DNA of 64,000 nt from Chlamydiales bacterium (lineage in GTDB: Bacteria; Chlamydiota; Chlamydiia; Chlamydiales; JAJFMA01): NCBI GenBank assembly GCA_030679955.1, contig JAUXSF010000036.1:62001-126000 (forward strand), read 5' to 3'. The notes below the pieces were generated by a model. It had not been told where the DNA came from. It did no database searches and worked only from the letters and a program-made list of their open reading frames with translations. The translations under genes and the position numbers were made by a program. Positions 52,760 through 62,179 of this stretch are shown piece after piece (the first letter of the stretch is position 1; the number at the start of each line of letters is the position of its first letter).

Positions 52760-53815
52760 CTACGCAGAAGGTGCGCCAGCTAGTTCCAATTCAGGAGCTA
52801 CTACTGGGGGTGCTTTGGCTTTACGGCAATGCTCTAGAACTTTGCCTTCGATTTCGTCGAACAGCTTGGTATTCTTTTTAAGTTCTTCTCTAACTGATTC
52901 GCGTCCTTGACCTAGACGTTGACCGTTATAGCTAAACCAGGCGCCTTTCTTGTCGATGATGCCGGTGGTTGTGCCGATGTCGATGACGGAACCTGTTCGT
53001 GAGATACCTTCGTCAAACATAATGTCAAACTCAGCCACTTGGAAAGGTGCTGCAAGCTTGTTTTTAGCTACTTTGACTTTTACGCGGTTACCGACTTCTT
53101 GGTTGTCGTTAATCTTGATGCCGCCAATGCGTCGGATGTCGAGACGTATGGAGGAGAAGAACTTCAGCGCGCGACCGCCTGTCGTTGTTTCTGGGCTACC
53201 GTACATGACGCCAATTTTCTCACGGATCTGGTTGATGAAGATCGCGCAGGTGTTGCTGCGAGATAGTGTTGCTGTGAGTTTACGTAGCGCTTGTGACATC
53301 ATACGTGCTTGTAGGCCTACAAAGCTGTCGCCGATCTCACCTTCAAGCTCGGACTTTGGAACTAGGGCTGCGACGGAGTCGATTACGATGACGTCGACAG
53401 CGTTAGAGCGCGCTAGCATTTCAGCGATGTTTAGAGCTTCTTCACCGCAGTCTGGCTGTGAAATCAGCAGGTCGTCAATGTTTACACCAATTTTAGTGGC
53501 GTAAGCGGGGTCTAGGGCGTGTTCAGCGTCGATGTAGGCTGCTAAGCCACCAGCTTTCTGTGCGTTCGCAACGATATGTTGCGCTAGCGTTGATTTACCG
53601 GAGGATTCAGGACCATAGATCTCTACAATACGTCCACGGGGCACGCCGCCGATCCCAAGGGCTAAGTCTAGTGATAGAGCGCCGGTTCTTATGACCTCTA
53701 CGCCTCGTAGGGCTGATCGGGCTCCTAGGGTCATAATTGCCCCTTCGCCAAACTGCTTCTTAATGTGGGCAACAGCAAGATCTAGTGCTTTTTTACGTTC
53801 TGTATCGGCGGCCAT
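52760..53815 (-). CDS. recA: RecA recombinase
   Basis: RecA forms the filament for homologous recombination. The 351-residue protein has Walker [10 protein letters not shown] (residue about 68), the D-A-E-H-A-L-D-P loop, Walker [11 protein letters not shown], and the L2 loop [17 protein letters not shown] lies four bases before the ATG. It is the CT650 position of the Chlamydia order and is divergent from ygfA. Confidence 0.98.
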   Translation of the reverse strand: MAADTERKKALDLAVAHIKKQFGEGAIMTLGARSALRGVEVIRTGALSLDLALGIGGVPRGRIVEIYGPESSGKSTLAQHIVANAQKAGGLAAYIDAEHALDPAYATKIGVNIDDLLISQPDCGEEALNIAEMLARSNAVDVIVIDSVAALVPKSELEGEIGDSFVGLQARMMSQALRKLTATLSRSNTCAIFINQIREKIGVMYGSPETTTGGRALKFFSSIRLDIRRIGGIKINDNQEVGNRVKVKVAKNKLAAPFQVAEFDIMFDEGISRTGSVIDIGTTTGIIDKKGAWFSYNGQRLGQGRESVREELKKNTKLFDEIEGKVLEHCRKAKAPPVVAPELELAGAPSA

Positions 53816-54074
53816 GATTTCTCCTTGGGTGTCTGGATTAGCAGGCCAGGATATCGTTTGGGGGAATTTTGAACCATCAGTTCCTGGAAAAAGAAATTGT
53901 TAAGGGGTTCGCTGTTTACGGTGAATATTTTGGTTTTTTGTGGTTAATGTCAGTTGATGGGGTGTTAATTTATTTAGTGGTTTTTGTTTGTTTTCTTATG
54001 CAAATTAATAATTGTATGTGCTTAATTGATAATGGACTTCGTCCACTTCTCCCGTTTATGTTATATTGCTAGTC

Positions 54075-54617
54075 ATGGACCTACCCCAAAGCAAACAGTC
54101 TTTGCGCGAACACTATCTGGCTATGCGTGCTGCCCTTTCTGCAGAGCGACGTTATCAGGCTGCTGCGGCCATATTGTCGGTTTTACAGGCTGAATGTCGT
54201 ATGTCTGGCTATGTGATGTCCTATGCTAGTTTTGGTAGCGAACTGGACACATCTGAAATCAATGATTGGTTGGCCGAACAAGGTAGGCTGGTTCTACCTT
54301 GTGTTGATGGACAGGCGTTAGCTCTTCATCACATTGTGTCATGTAAAGCTGATTTACAGTTGTCGAAATGGGGAATTATGGAGCCGAATTCACGGAGTCC
54401 AATCGTTGCTGGTGTGGACATCGTTCTTGTGATTGTTCCAGGCATTGCATTTGATACACAAAAGCATCGCTTGGGATATGGCAAGGGTTACTATGACCGA
54501 TTGTTGGCTGATCTCCCTGCTAAAACCGTTGGTATCGGTTTTAGCGAGCAGCTACATCCGGTTTCTTTGCCTACCTCTCCTACAGACATCGCAATGGGCA
54601 AAGTTATCCTGGTTTAA
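54075..54617 (+). CDS. ygfA: 5-formyltetrahydrofolate cyclo-ligase
   Basis: Converts 5-formyl-THF to 5,10-methenyl-THF with ATP. The 180-residue protein has K-Q-S-L-R at the N-terminus, P-G-I-A-F-D and the signature R-L-G-Y-G-K-G-Y-Y-D-R-L-L. The frame opens with TTG at 54066, but ATG 54075 is preferred; neither has a good ribosome site. It overlaps the end of the convergent CT648-like gene by 4 bases. Corresponds to CT649. Confidence 0.93.
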   Translation: MDLPQSKQSLREHYLAMRAALSAERRYQAAAAILSVLQAECRMSGYVMSYASFGSELDTSEINDWLAEQGRLVLPCVDGQALALHHIVSCKADLQLSKWGIMEPNSRSPIVAGVDIVLVIVPGIAFDTQKHRLGYGKGYYDRLLADLPAKTVGIGFSEQLHPVSLPTSPTDIAMGKVILV

Positions 54618-55918
54618 TCGATCACATTTCCGTGGTAGTATTCGATGCGGCGCAGAAATTGGCCGTCAGAATCAAACAAGGTTGCTACGCCATTGCCATC
54701 CATAATGAGTGAATCGGGAAGTCGCTCCCCCCTCTTATAGTATTCACCCTTCATGAGTTTATTGTGGTCATACTCTTCCATGAGCATCATGCTGCCATCG
54801 CGATACCAGGCTAGGGCTACGCCGTTTCGTCGGTTATCTGCCATTTCACGCTGACTTTCGATCACGCCATTTTGGTACCAGGTTTTGGTAACCCCATGAA
54901 TTTTCCCTTCGCGCCATCCAATTAGCAAATGTGGTTGTAGATTGGATACATCTTTACCGTTTACGCCGAGGCGTGGGGGAAAGAAAACAACCTCTTCACC
55001 ATTCTTAAGGCCATTTTTCACATGGTAGACGCTAGCTATATTCCCTTTGCTATCGAGAACTTTGACTTCACCTTCGGCTAAGCCATTTTGGTATTGGTGT
55101 AGTTCTTTGACAGATTCCTGATCAAAGACGGCGCGGTATCCATTACCGAGGGTGATTTCTGACACCAGTTTGCCGCTTGGATCATAGTATTGGCCGGCGA
55201 TTAATTGGATATGGTCGTATTCTTCTTTCAGTGCTAGTTCACCAGAGGGCCAGTATCGCAGGGCTTCGCCTCGCAGCTCTCCTTTTACCCAATGTGCGCT
55301 AGCCATCAGCCGCCCGTCGGGATAGAACATTTCTTCAAATCCATGGCTTAGATTGCGGCAATACGGTGTGCGCATGCGGACTTGGCCATCAGGGTAGAAT
55401 TGTTTGCCAAAACCTTCTAGTGCACCCTTGTCGTAGCTATACTCCGCAATTAGATGTTCACAATCATCCCATACCTTACATACGCCATCAAACTTCCAGG
55501 ATTTTTGCGCTTCTTGAGTGATGTCTGCTGTGCCACCAACGATAGTTCCTTCTAGGCGCAGGATTCCATTTTCGTGCCACTCTTTATAGGAGCCATAGGC
55601 GCCGGCGTTGCGTATTTCTAGGTATTGTTTAGGTTGACCATTTTCGTGGTAGCTAGTGACGTATGCTCGGGAGTTTCCTGTGCTATCTTTTTTATAGATT
55701 CGCAGGACTTTGTCGTATGGTTGTGGTGATAGGAAATCTGCGCAAGCATATTGTCGTAGACGTTCTTCAGACTGAATAGTGATCGCCGTCCCTTCTTTAT
55801 CTATCAAATTGATACATGCCAAAGCCGGTTCATCGGTTGGACAGCAGCCGTATTGCATTTGGCATCCATTTAACAACAAACCTAATGAGCAGATAGCTAG
55901 AAGGGAAAACTGTTTCAT
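54614..55918 (-). CDS. CT648-like lipoprotein with MORN/YwqK repeats
   Basis: The 434-residue protein has a lipobox (L-L-L-N-G-C, Cys at residue 19) and about ten copies of a YwqK/MORN-like repeat, in the style of Y-x-x-D/N-G-x-x-x-x-x-x-x-Y-x-x-G (Y-P-D-G-Q-V, W-P-S-G-E-L, W-H-E-N-G-I, W-Y-Q-N-G-V, W-Y-R-D-G-S). These repeats make extended beta-sheets often binding lipids or proteins. It would be tethered to a membrane. It is the third of three minus-strand genes matching CT646-CT648. Confidence 0.85.
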   Translation of the reverse strand: MKQFSLLAICSLGLLLNGCQMQYGCCPTDEPALACINLIDKEGTAITIQSEERLRQYACADFLSPQPYDKVLRIYKKDSTGNSRAYVTSYHENGQPKQYLEIRNAGAYGSYKEWHENGILRLEGTIVGGTADITQEAQKSWKFDGVCKVWDDCEHLIAEYSYDKGALEGFGKQFYPDGQVRMRTPYCRNLSHGFEEMFYPDGRLMASAHWVKGELRGEALRYWPSGELALKEEYDHIQLIAGQYYDPSGKLVSEITLGNGYRAVFDQESVKELHQYQNGLAEGEVKVLDSKGNIASVYHVKNGLKNGEEVVFFPPRLGVNGKDVSNLQPHLLIGWREGKIHGVTKTWYQNGVIESQREMADNRRNGVALAWYRDGSMMLMEEYDHNKLMKGEYYKRGERLPDSLIMDGNGVATLFDSDGQFLRRIEYYHGNVID

Positions 55919-55919
55919 G

Positions 55920-56537
55920 TTAGAGGAACTCGCGTTTAATCATTTTTATGTTTAGTGAATAGAGCAAGCTCTGACGTTGCCCTGTCTTACGTTCTAGTTT
56001 GAAATCAGTGATAATCATTTGGGGTCGGTTTGGTCCAGGCTCATACTTGCCGATGCTAATTCCTTCTATACGACTAATGATTTCTTGGATGTCCCCATCA
56101 TCCACTTCGACAGCGCGTGCAAGGCTATCAGGGACTTCTTTAAAGAAAGGATAGGACTCCACAGTGCCTTCAGAGAATTGAATGGTATTCTTTCGAAGTG
56201 CATCTAGGCGACTAACTAGTTGCGGATCTGGTGGAACAATTGGGTCTTTCACTATTTTTTCCAGCATGGCTATTTCGCTTTCAAGGAGCTGGATATTTTC
56301 TACATACTTGTCTAAATAGAAGCGATCGGCATCGCGAAAGGCTGCTTGTACCGCTCTGTTGGGTGTTAGCTTTTGCTCCAGCAGAAATGCCTGCTGTTGA
56401 ATAGTCTCTATGCGCGACGTAAGGCGTTCAAGTTGCGTGTTTGTGGATCTATATTGGTAGGCAACCAAAAGGATTGGAAGTAAGCATGCTGCCATAATGT
56501 AGACGAGCATGCGGCTTTGAGATATCCCTTCTGTCAT
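55920..56537 (-). CDS. CT647-like single-pass protein (PilO/GspM-like)
   Basis: The 205-residue protein has a short cytoplasmic tail, one membrane helix (L-V-Y-I-M-A-A-C-L-L-P-I-L-L-V-A-Y), a coiled coil (residues 30-55) and a C-terminal ferredoxin-like region (I-T-D-F-K-L-E-R-K ... Y-S-L-N-I-K-M-I-K-R). This is the topology of PilO/GspM assembly-platform proteins. It has a 9-base gap to the CT646-like gene and a 1-base gap to CT648-like. The resemblance is architectural, not motif-based. Confidence 0.78.
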   Translation of the reverse strand: MTEGISQSRMLVYIMAACLLPILLVAYQYRSTNTQLERLTSRIETIQQQAFLLEQKLTPNRAVQAAFRDADRFYLDKYVENIQLLESEIAMLEKIVKDPIVPPDPQLVSRLDALRKNTIQFSEGTVESYPFFKEVPDSLARAVEVDDGDIQEIISRIEGISIGKYEPGPNRPQMIITDFKLERKTGQRQSLLYSLNIKMIKREFL

Positions 56538-56546
56538 CGTGCGTTC

Positions 56547-58223
56547 CTATGGATAGTAGGTTCTGTCTTTCAGAAAGAACGAAGTACGGTAGCGTCCTTG
56601 TGCCGCATTCCATTTAACTTCATTTTTGGGATCGACAAAGTCATTAGGGGCTATCAGAGCATCATGAAATTCGCGTGCCCACATGGGTTCCTTACTGGAA
56701 AATTCAACCTCCAACCTCACCTGATAATGATCTTTGGGTTTGGTTCTGTCCGGTCTTTTTGCCATGCTGTAGGCAAAGTTCTCTATTTGTAGCAATGCTA
56801 TTTTTTCACCGGTTTCTGGGTCGGTTTTCACAATTTTCGGGTGGTTACATAGCCAGGCCATTACATCAGCCACGCGTGGAGTATTTGGGTTCAGGGGGAA
56901 GATACTGGGCGTAGATTGTATACTTTGCTCTACAGCATCCACACGTTGACCTAGTGCTTCTGCGGATAGTTTTTCTACAGGAGGCACATCACCAGCTTTA
57001 GTACCCAGCGTTTTTTGTTCAAACGCGGCATGATCGGTCCCTAAAATGGCCAGTAGATTCTGGTACTGAGCTCGTGCAGCGACTAGATCGCTGCTATTCA
57101 TTTGTCTGCCAAGGACAGCTAAAAGGATAGCAATAAGTAGGCACGAGAGAACGTAAAGAGCTAGTGGGCGCTTGACACGTTTCCAAGGATAGGGGTAGGA
57201 ATACTCCCCTTGGCGAAAGTTAATGCGGTTGACACTATCATTTAGGCAACCCAAAGCCAACCCAATCGGTATAGCGAAGTTCCGTAGTTCGTTAGGTGTT
57301 ACAGAAGGATCCCAAGGCGATGTCGGTGTCAGGCACACCTTCTTTAGAGAAACACAAAGCCATTCCGAGAGGTTACCTAAAGTCGAGCCTTCACCAGTGA
57401 CTAGGACTGAAGAAATGTCTTGTCCTCTAGCCTGCTTGGTCAGGGCATAAATGGAGCGCCCAAGCTCTAATTTTAGAGCTTCTACCAATCCGTACATTGC
57501 AGAATCTTTTGGCAGTGTGGAGAAATCAGTATCAAAATCGCTCCCTGCCGCTTCTATAATAGGCGTGATGCTGCGCGGTATGGAGTGTCCGGCAAGCACC
57601 TTTCCATCATCTACCAGCAAGACTGTGATTTCCTTAAGGCCCAAATGTAGAACAAATATGGGCTCTTGAATCTGCGTATATTGTTTCGAGAAGGCTGCTA
57701 AGGCTGTTGGATGGCATCCTACCGATTCTGGTTCTATATTCAGATCATTAAAGAAGTCTAAATGTGTCTGCAGGTGGTCTTTTCTTACAGCAAAAAGTGT
57801 TAATTGCGATCCATTTTCGTCCGTGGAAAGAACCACTTTATCTAGCACTGCTTGGTCGATTGGATAGGGAATCAGCGGCTCGGCTTGGAAAGCCAATACA
57901 GCGTCGATATCCTTTTCCTTCTGTAGCTTGATGTCCAGAGTGCGAATCAGTGTTTCCTGGGTCGTGAGCCCGCTAACATAGAGGGCTTGGCGCAAGGGAT
58001 CCCTAGGAAGCTTAGGATCCACAGCATAGAATAGGTCGTGATGAGCAGGGGCTGAGTCTTTGAGCTTTAGAGGTGCTATAAAGAGACGTTCTATCTTCGG
58101 CTTGCCACTTTTTTTAGACAGCAAGGCTCCTCGGAGCTTATCATCGCCCTGTTCTAGGCCTAATGGGTAATCTGCAGTAGGTTTCTCAAACATAGAACGC
58201 CAAGCTACACCATCTCGCATCAC
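56547..58223 (-). CDS. CT646-like protein, PilM-PilN / GspL-like
   Basis: Residues about 1-340 look like a PilM/GspL actin-fold ATPase domain (G-C-H-P-T-A-L-A-A-F, V-L-H-L-G-L-K-E-I-T-V-L-L-V-D, V-L-V-T-G-E-G-S-T-L-G-N). Then comes one membrane helix at about 355-370 (L-A-L-Y-V-L-S-C-L-L-I-A-I-L-L-A) and a periplasmic part with a coiled coil and ferredoxin-like strands, i.e. GspL or a PilM-PilN fusion. Together with CT647 it suggests an inner-membrane platform for a type II or type IV-like system, inferred from architecture. Corresponds to CT646. Confidence 0.8.
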   Translation of the reverse strand: MMRDGVAWRSMFEKPTADYPLGLEQGDDKLRGALLSKKSGKPKIERLFIAPLKLKDSAPAHHDLFYAVDPKLPRDPLRQALYVSGLTTQETLIRTLDIKLQKEKDIDAVLAFQAEPLIPYPIDQAVLDKVVLSTDENGSQLTLFAVRKDHLQTHLDFFNDLNIEPESVGCHPTALAAFSKQYTQIQEPIFVLHLGLKEITVLLVDDGKVLAGHSIPRSITPIIEAAGSDFDTDFSTLPKDSAMYGLVEALKLELGRSIYALTKQARGQDISSVLVTGEGSTLGNLSEWLCVSLKKVCLTPTSPWDPSVTPNELRNFAIPIGLALGCLNDSVNRINFRQGEYSYPYPWKRVKRPLALYVLSCLLIAILLAVLGRQMNSSDLVAARAQYQNLLAILGTDHAAFEQKTLGTKAGDVPPVEKLSAEALGQRVDAVEQSIQSTPSIFPLNPNTPRVADVMAWLCNHPKIVKTDPETGEKIALLQIENFAYSMAKRPDRTKPKDHYQVRLEVEFSSKEPMWAREFHDALIAPNDFVDPKNEVKWNAAQGRYRTSFFLKDRTYYP

Positions 58224-58355
58224 TTAGACAAGTCTAAATATACCACTCTTTTGAAGAGAAAACCCAAAAACCTTCTTTTGAAGACAAAAATAGGGCAAAC
58301 TGTTATTGTAACTCTTTGTAGATAAAGTATATCAACTCAATGGTTTACTGATTTT

Positions 58356-58622
58356 ATGCCGCTACCAATTCTAATCATCGACCGAATCTTTCTCGTTTAC
58401 GTCATTATGCTTTTTATACGTATTCTGAGTTCTTGGTTTCCGGAATATAGTCAAACGCGCTTCATGCAGTTTATCTCTTTCTACACAGATCCTTATCTTA
58501 ATGTATTCAGAAGCTTCATCCCTCCATTGGGCATGATGGATATTAGTCCTATTTTTGCCTTTATTTCTTTGGGACTAATTGAAGCGTTCATAAAAATGCT
58601 CGTAACTTGGTTATTCCTGTGA
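58356..58622 (+). CDS. YggT family membrane protein
   Basis: The 88-residue protein has the two-helix YggT build: Y-V-I-M-L-F-I-R-I-L-S-S-W-F-P ... T-D-P-Y-L-N-V-F-R-S-F-I-P-P ... D-I-S-P-I-F-A-F. YggT proteins are linked to cell-shape and osmotic-stress functions in other bacteria. Its stop overlaps the next start (GTGA). Confidence 0.88.
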   Translation: MPLPILIIDRIFLVYVIMLFIRILSSWFPEYSQTRFMQFISFYTDPYLNVFRSFIPPLGMMDISPIFAFISLGLIEAFIKMLVTWLFL

Positions 58623-59650
58623 CTGTTCCGCATGAACCTATACAGCTCGGTAAGCTGACTCTACCTAATCGTGTAATCTACTCTCCTTTGGCTGGATGTT
58701 CTGATTTGCCTTTCAGGCAAATGGCAGCACAATATAAGCCCGGTTTGGTCTATTGCGAAATGGTGAAGTTAGAGCCGCTTGTACGCGGTGATCCGACAAC
58801 TTTTCATCTTCTAGACTATACCGCGGGCATGCACCCTATTGGCGCCCAGCTATGCGGTAGTAAAGCCAATTTAGCTGGTCAAGCAGCGCGTATTATTGAG
58901 GATCTTGGGTTTGATATTGTAGACCTCAACTGTGGTTGCCCTGTGGACAAAGTTACCAAGGACGGCAGCGGTTCTGGCATGCTCAAAACACCTCAGTTGA
59001 TTGGAGAGCTCATCTCCAATATGGTAGCGGCTGTAGATATCCCCGTTACGGTAAAGATCCGTGCTGGATGGGATGAGCAAAATATTAACGCCGCAGAGAT
59101 TACAAAGATCGCAGAGGAAGCAGGTGCAGTAGCCATTGCTATTCACGGCAGAACGCGTGCTCAGGCCTACCGCGGTCCAGCAAACTGGGACTATATTAAG
59201 CAGTGCCGCGAAGCAGCGACGACCATTAAAGTTTTTGGTAATGGCGATGTTTTTAGTGCGGATGCTGCCTTAAGGATGTTTGCATATACCGGATGCGATG
59301 CCATATTAGCCTCTAGAGGCACTATGGGAGCTCCTTGGATTGCCGAAGATATTATCAAAGCTAGCCTCGGCCAGGAAGTTCCGGTTAGAACTATCGAAGA
59401 TTACCGTCAGGCGTTGCTACAGCACTTCCTATATCAAGTAGCCTATGAGTCAGGTCAGAAGGCTCTGGTGAGTATGAGACGCGTAGGATGCTGGTATATT
59501 AAGAGCTCACATGGAACACGCGAGTTCCGTCATAAATGTAGCCGTGCACAAAGTATCGAAGAAGTGCGTCAGCTTATTCTTGAATTTCCGTTCGAAGCTG
59601 GCGATGTTGTCAATGCAGAGGCTGCAGAGGAAGAATCCGTCACAGCGTAG
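58619..59650 (+). CDS. dus: tRNA-dihydrouridine synthase (DusB type)
   Basis: Reduces uridines of the tRNA D-loop using FMN and NADPH. The 343-residue protein has N-R-V-I-Y-S-P-L-A-G-C-S-D, the active Cys in N-C-G-C-P-V-D-K-V, K-I-R-A-G-W and A-I-H-G-R-T-R-A-Q-A-Y-R-G. I take GTG 58619, which overlaps the YggT stop by four bases, over the upstream TTG 58607. The catalytic loop is complete. Confidence 0.94.
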   Translation: MTVPHEPIQLGKLTLPNRVIYSPLAGCSDLPFRQMAAQYKPGLVYCEMVKLEPLVRGDPTTFHLLDYTAGMHPIGAQLCGSKANLAGQAARIIEDLGFDIVDLNCGCPVDKVTKDGSGSGMLKTPQLIGELISNMVAAVDIPVTVKIRAGWDEQNINAAEITKIAEEAGAVAIAIHGRTRAQAYRGPANWDYIKQCREAATTIKVFGNGDVFSADAALRMFAYTGCDAILASRGTMGAPWIAEDIIKASLGQEVPVRTIEDYRQALLQHFLYQVAYESGQKALVSMRRVGCWYIKSSHGTREFRHKCSRAQSIEEVRQLILEFPFEAGDVVNAEAAEEESVTA

Positions 59651-59655
59651 TACAC

Positions 59656-59940
59656 ATGAGTCAAGATGTTGTAGAGCTCCATGCTATTGTAAAAGGACTT
59701 GTACAAGGCGTGTGCTTTCGCGCTACAGCCCAGGAACACGCAGTAGCTTTGAAGCTAACAGGTTGGGTGCGTAACTGTAGCGATGGAAGTGTGGAAATTG
59801 TTGCACATGGAACAAAACAAGAACTAGAGAGCCTTCTTTCGACGCTTCGAGCGAACCCAGGCTACGGTCGTGTAGATTCTATTGATACCACCTATCGAGT
59901 TATAGAGGCATCATACACAGGCTTTCAGATTAAACGTTGA
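59656..59940 (+). CDS. acyP: Acylphosphatase
   Basis: Hydrolyses carboxyl-phosphate bonds such as 1,3-bisphosphoglycerate. The 94-residue protein has K-G-L-V-Q-G-V-C-F-R with the catalytic Arg and G-W-V-R-N with the catalytic Asn. It lies 5 bases after the dus stop in the same operon. A large inverted repeat follows the stop at once. Confidence 0.95.
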   Translation: MSQDVVELHAIVKGLVQGVCFRATAQEHAVALKLTGWVRNCSDGSVEIVAHGTKQELESLLSTLRANPGYGRVDSIDTTYRVIEASYTGFQIKR

Positions 59941-59948
59941 ATATTGTT

Positions 59949-60041
59949 GGACAAGGGACAATAGGGACGAAAGGGACCTTAGGGACTTTTTGCGTCCATG
60001 AAGTCCCTATAGTCTCTTTCGTCCCTAAGGTCCCTTTGTCC
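59949..60041. repeat. GGAC nonamer inverted repeat, locus 4
   Basis: GGGAC begins at 59955, 59964, 59973 and 59982 (exactly nine bases apart) in the left arm; GTCC/GTCT at 60003, 60012, 60021, 60030 and 60038 form the right arm. The arms pair to make a hairpin between two convergent genes (stops at 59940 and 60043). Confidence 0.88.
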
Positions 60042-60042
60042 A

Positions 60043-60669
60043 CTACTTACCGTGAATCCAGTGGGAGTCGTTTTTGTTAACGATCCACCAATCATCGGAT
60101 GGGGTATTGCGAATTTCTTCTGCGAGTTTTTTGCCTAGTTCGGTAGCCACGCGTTTGATGACGATATCAAACCAGTCGATGGCGCGGGGATTGCCGGTGT
60201 CATAAAGGCGCTTTAGAACAAATAGGAGTTCCAATTGATCGGCATCATGAGCTAGCTTTGCTTCCAATGAAGAGCCCTCAACAAATTCTTCGCAATATTC
60301 AGCGATTTTCTTTCCGGCAGGAAGGTTGCGATTTAGGTCTGACAGCGCTTTATTTTCGTTTGGTTGACTGTAGCGTTTGTAGACGTAATTGAGATCACCT
60401 GTGCGAGCTTCGGGGATATCATGGCACAAGCAGATCATGAGAAGGCGTTCGAGATTCACGGGTTCTTCGGAAAGTTCTGCTAGGATAAAGCAGATCATCG
60501 TCGCATTGTAGGTATGTTCTGCTACAGATTGATTTCCGGACCCTAAGAACTCGAAACCAGTTCTTGGAGTTTTTTCGAGCTGGCCAATTTCATTTAGCAA
60601 GTTGACGATATCGCGCATAGTGCTACGAACCATACTATATGTTATTGCGTTCGTCAATATTGGCTTCAC
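60043..60669 (-). CDS. HD-domain phosphohydrolase (YfbR/HDDC2-like)
   Basis: The 208-residue protein has an HD metal-binding fold: S-V-A-E-H-T (first His), C-H-D-I-P-E-A (HD pair), L-A-H-D-A-D-Q-L-E-L (last Asp). This layout is that of 5'-deoxynucleotidase YfbR and HDDC2, which dephosphorylate deoxynucleoside monophosphates. An alternative ATG is at 60633. It may be part of nucleotide balance in a parasite dependent on host nucleotides. Confidence 0.86.
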   Translation of the reverse strand: MKPILTNAITYSMVRSTMRDIVNLLNEIGQLEKTPRTGFEFLGSGNQSVAEHTYNATMICFILAELSEEPVNLERLLMICLCHDIPEARTGDLNYVYKRYSQPNENKALSDLNRNLPAGKKIAEYCEEFVEGSSLEAKLAHDADQLELLFVLKRLYDTGNPRAIDWFDIVIKRVATELGKKLAEEIRNTPSDDWWIVNKNDSHWIHGK

Positions 60670-60789
60670 CTAAATTGGGCGCTTCTCTAAAGTCGAAATT
60701 AGTACAGGAGCAGGGATTGAGCCCCCGCTCCTAAATTACTGTTTTGTGTAGTTTTCTTCTAACCAATAGTCATGCTATGACCTCCTTGT

Positions 60790-60823
60790 GAATACCGCTA
60801 TGCGTACGAGTCGGTATTCTTTT
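60790..60823. terminator. Hairpin downstream of the MATE gene
   Basis: GAATACCG / CGGTATTC (60790-60797, 60812-60819), with TTTT on the plus strand. It lies at the stop of the minus-strand MATE gene (60824); its T-run is on the other strand, so it may act only weakly for MATE. Confidence 0.5.
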
Positions 60824-62179
60824 CTATATTAAGTTCGCAGCAACATGTCTTGAGTTTTTCAACCAATGCGCCCGCCAGTAGAAAATAATAAAATCGATGA
60901 AGTTTGATAAACTTAGCACGATCCAAAAATCATCTGGCGAAATCATAAATATGTTTACAGCAATGTACATCAAGCTAAAGACATTAATCCAACTCGTCAG
61001 TCCTGTATAGAGCATAAATTTAGTGTCTTTGAAGGTCAAAACATAGCTGATTGGTATGGTAGTAAAATTCCAAAAAACAAAGGCCAACCATAGACCAAAG
61101 AATATCTTACCGATGGAGGTTGATGTCAGTGCAATACCTGGAAATAGTAGATGGAAGGTGGCATCTGGAAAGATCAACATTGGAATAGTAAACACTCCAA
61201 TAATAATAAGTACGATCAGTCGAGCGGATTTTTCAGCATTGGCAAATAGGTGTACTCTCTTGGCTCCTAACATGTTGGCAAGCACTGTGGTGAAAGCTTG
61301 GCTTAGAGCATCGCCTATGAAAGGCAGGAAGAGGCCTATAGCGCTTCCGACCGACCAAATGAGTAGGTAATCGCCTTCCTTCTCAATCATCATGTGCGCC
61401 ATGGTTGCCCAGCAGAAAAAAATTGATATGCGGTTCAGAGCCCTTAGGAGGCCTGGATAGATGCAATCCCAGAATAGAGCTGGTTGAAAATGCCAGTTCC
61501 ATGTGCCGAATAGACGTGCATTTTTCTCGGAAAGAAAGTTAGCTGCGAGAATCAGGCAGTACCCCCCTTGAGCAATCAGTGTTCCTAACGCACCACCGAT
61601 TAAACCCAAGGGCGGCAGCCATTCTCCCAAACCAAAAACAAAACAGTACACGAGCAAAATATTTGTGAGTTGCGAAAAAAGTGTTGTAAACAGGATCAGC
61701 CGAGTTTTACCGCGCCCTAGCATAAAGCATGATAGACATGCACCTAATGGATAGAGAAAGTTCATAGACATTAGGCAGTAGAAGTAGGGCAGAGCCGATT
61801 CCCCTAGAACCGTGCTATCGAAGTAAAGTTGTCCAAACAGCAAACTAATTGGCAAAGTAACAATCATAGAAAACAGGCTAAACCAGATGAATTGCCATAC
61901 GTTCTGGCCGATGTTGATTAATTTACTGGCACCGTACAGCCTACCTACATAGACCTGAGCCATCATGGCAAGCGAAATACAAGGACCTTGAAAAATTCGA
62001 TAGACGTAGGTGGCATTCACCGCAGATTCCATCGCTAACGTTGAAAGGCGGGCAAAAAAGAGCCTTTCCACGAATAACATTAGGCTGGCTGAAAATGTCA
62101 TTAGCGCTATGGGCAAAAACAAGACGACAATCTCTTTAATCTCTCCGTTGAAGGTCGTTTTGTTTTCGATAGCGTTCAT
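60824..62179 (-). CDS. MATE-family efflux transporter
   Basis: The real start is ATG 62179, which overlaps the stop of the upstream solute-binding gene (TGATG); the frame is open further upstream, but that part is the shadow of the other gene. The 451-residue protein has about 12 membrane helices in two repeats, with F-L-P-I-A-L-M-T-F and G-G-A-L-G-T-L-I-A-Q-G-G-Y typical of MATE/NorM cation antiporters. The substrate is unknown. Coupling to a peptide-binding-like protein is unusual. Confidence 0.87.
   Translation of the reverse strand: MNAIENKTTFNGEIKEIVVLFLPIALMTFSASLMLFVERLFFARLSTLAMESAVNATYVYRIFQGPCISLAMMAQVYVGRLYGASKLINIGQNVWQFIWFSLFSMIVTLPISLLFGQLYFDSTVLGESALPYFYCLMSMNFLYPLGACLSCFMLGRGKTRLILFTTLFSQLTNILLVYCFVFGLGEWLPPLGLIGGALGTLIAQGGYCLILAANFLSEKNARLFGTWNWHFQPALFWDCIYPGLLRALNRISIFFCWATMAHMMIEKEGDYLLIWSVGSAIGLFLPFIGDALSQAFTTVLANMLGAKRVHLFANAEKSARLIVLIIIGVFTIPMLIFPDATFHLLFPGIALTSTSIGKIFFGLWLAFVFWNFTTIPISYVLTFKDTKFMLYTGLTSWINVFSLMYIAVNIFMISPDDFWIVLSLSNFIDFIIFYWRAHWLKNSRHVAANLI

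Noticed and set aside
52547-52783. 78-codon plus-strand frame after ispA
   Set aside because: Runs through the CTTCCG hairpins and GGAC array; no gene evidence.
60700-60735. tRNA-like T-arm (GCAGG...CCGC) in the spacer before the HD-domain gene
   Set aside because: A T-arm-like hairpin is present but no acceptor, D-arm or anticodon arm can be folded around it.
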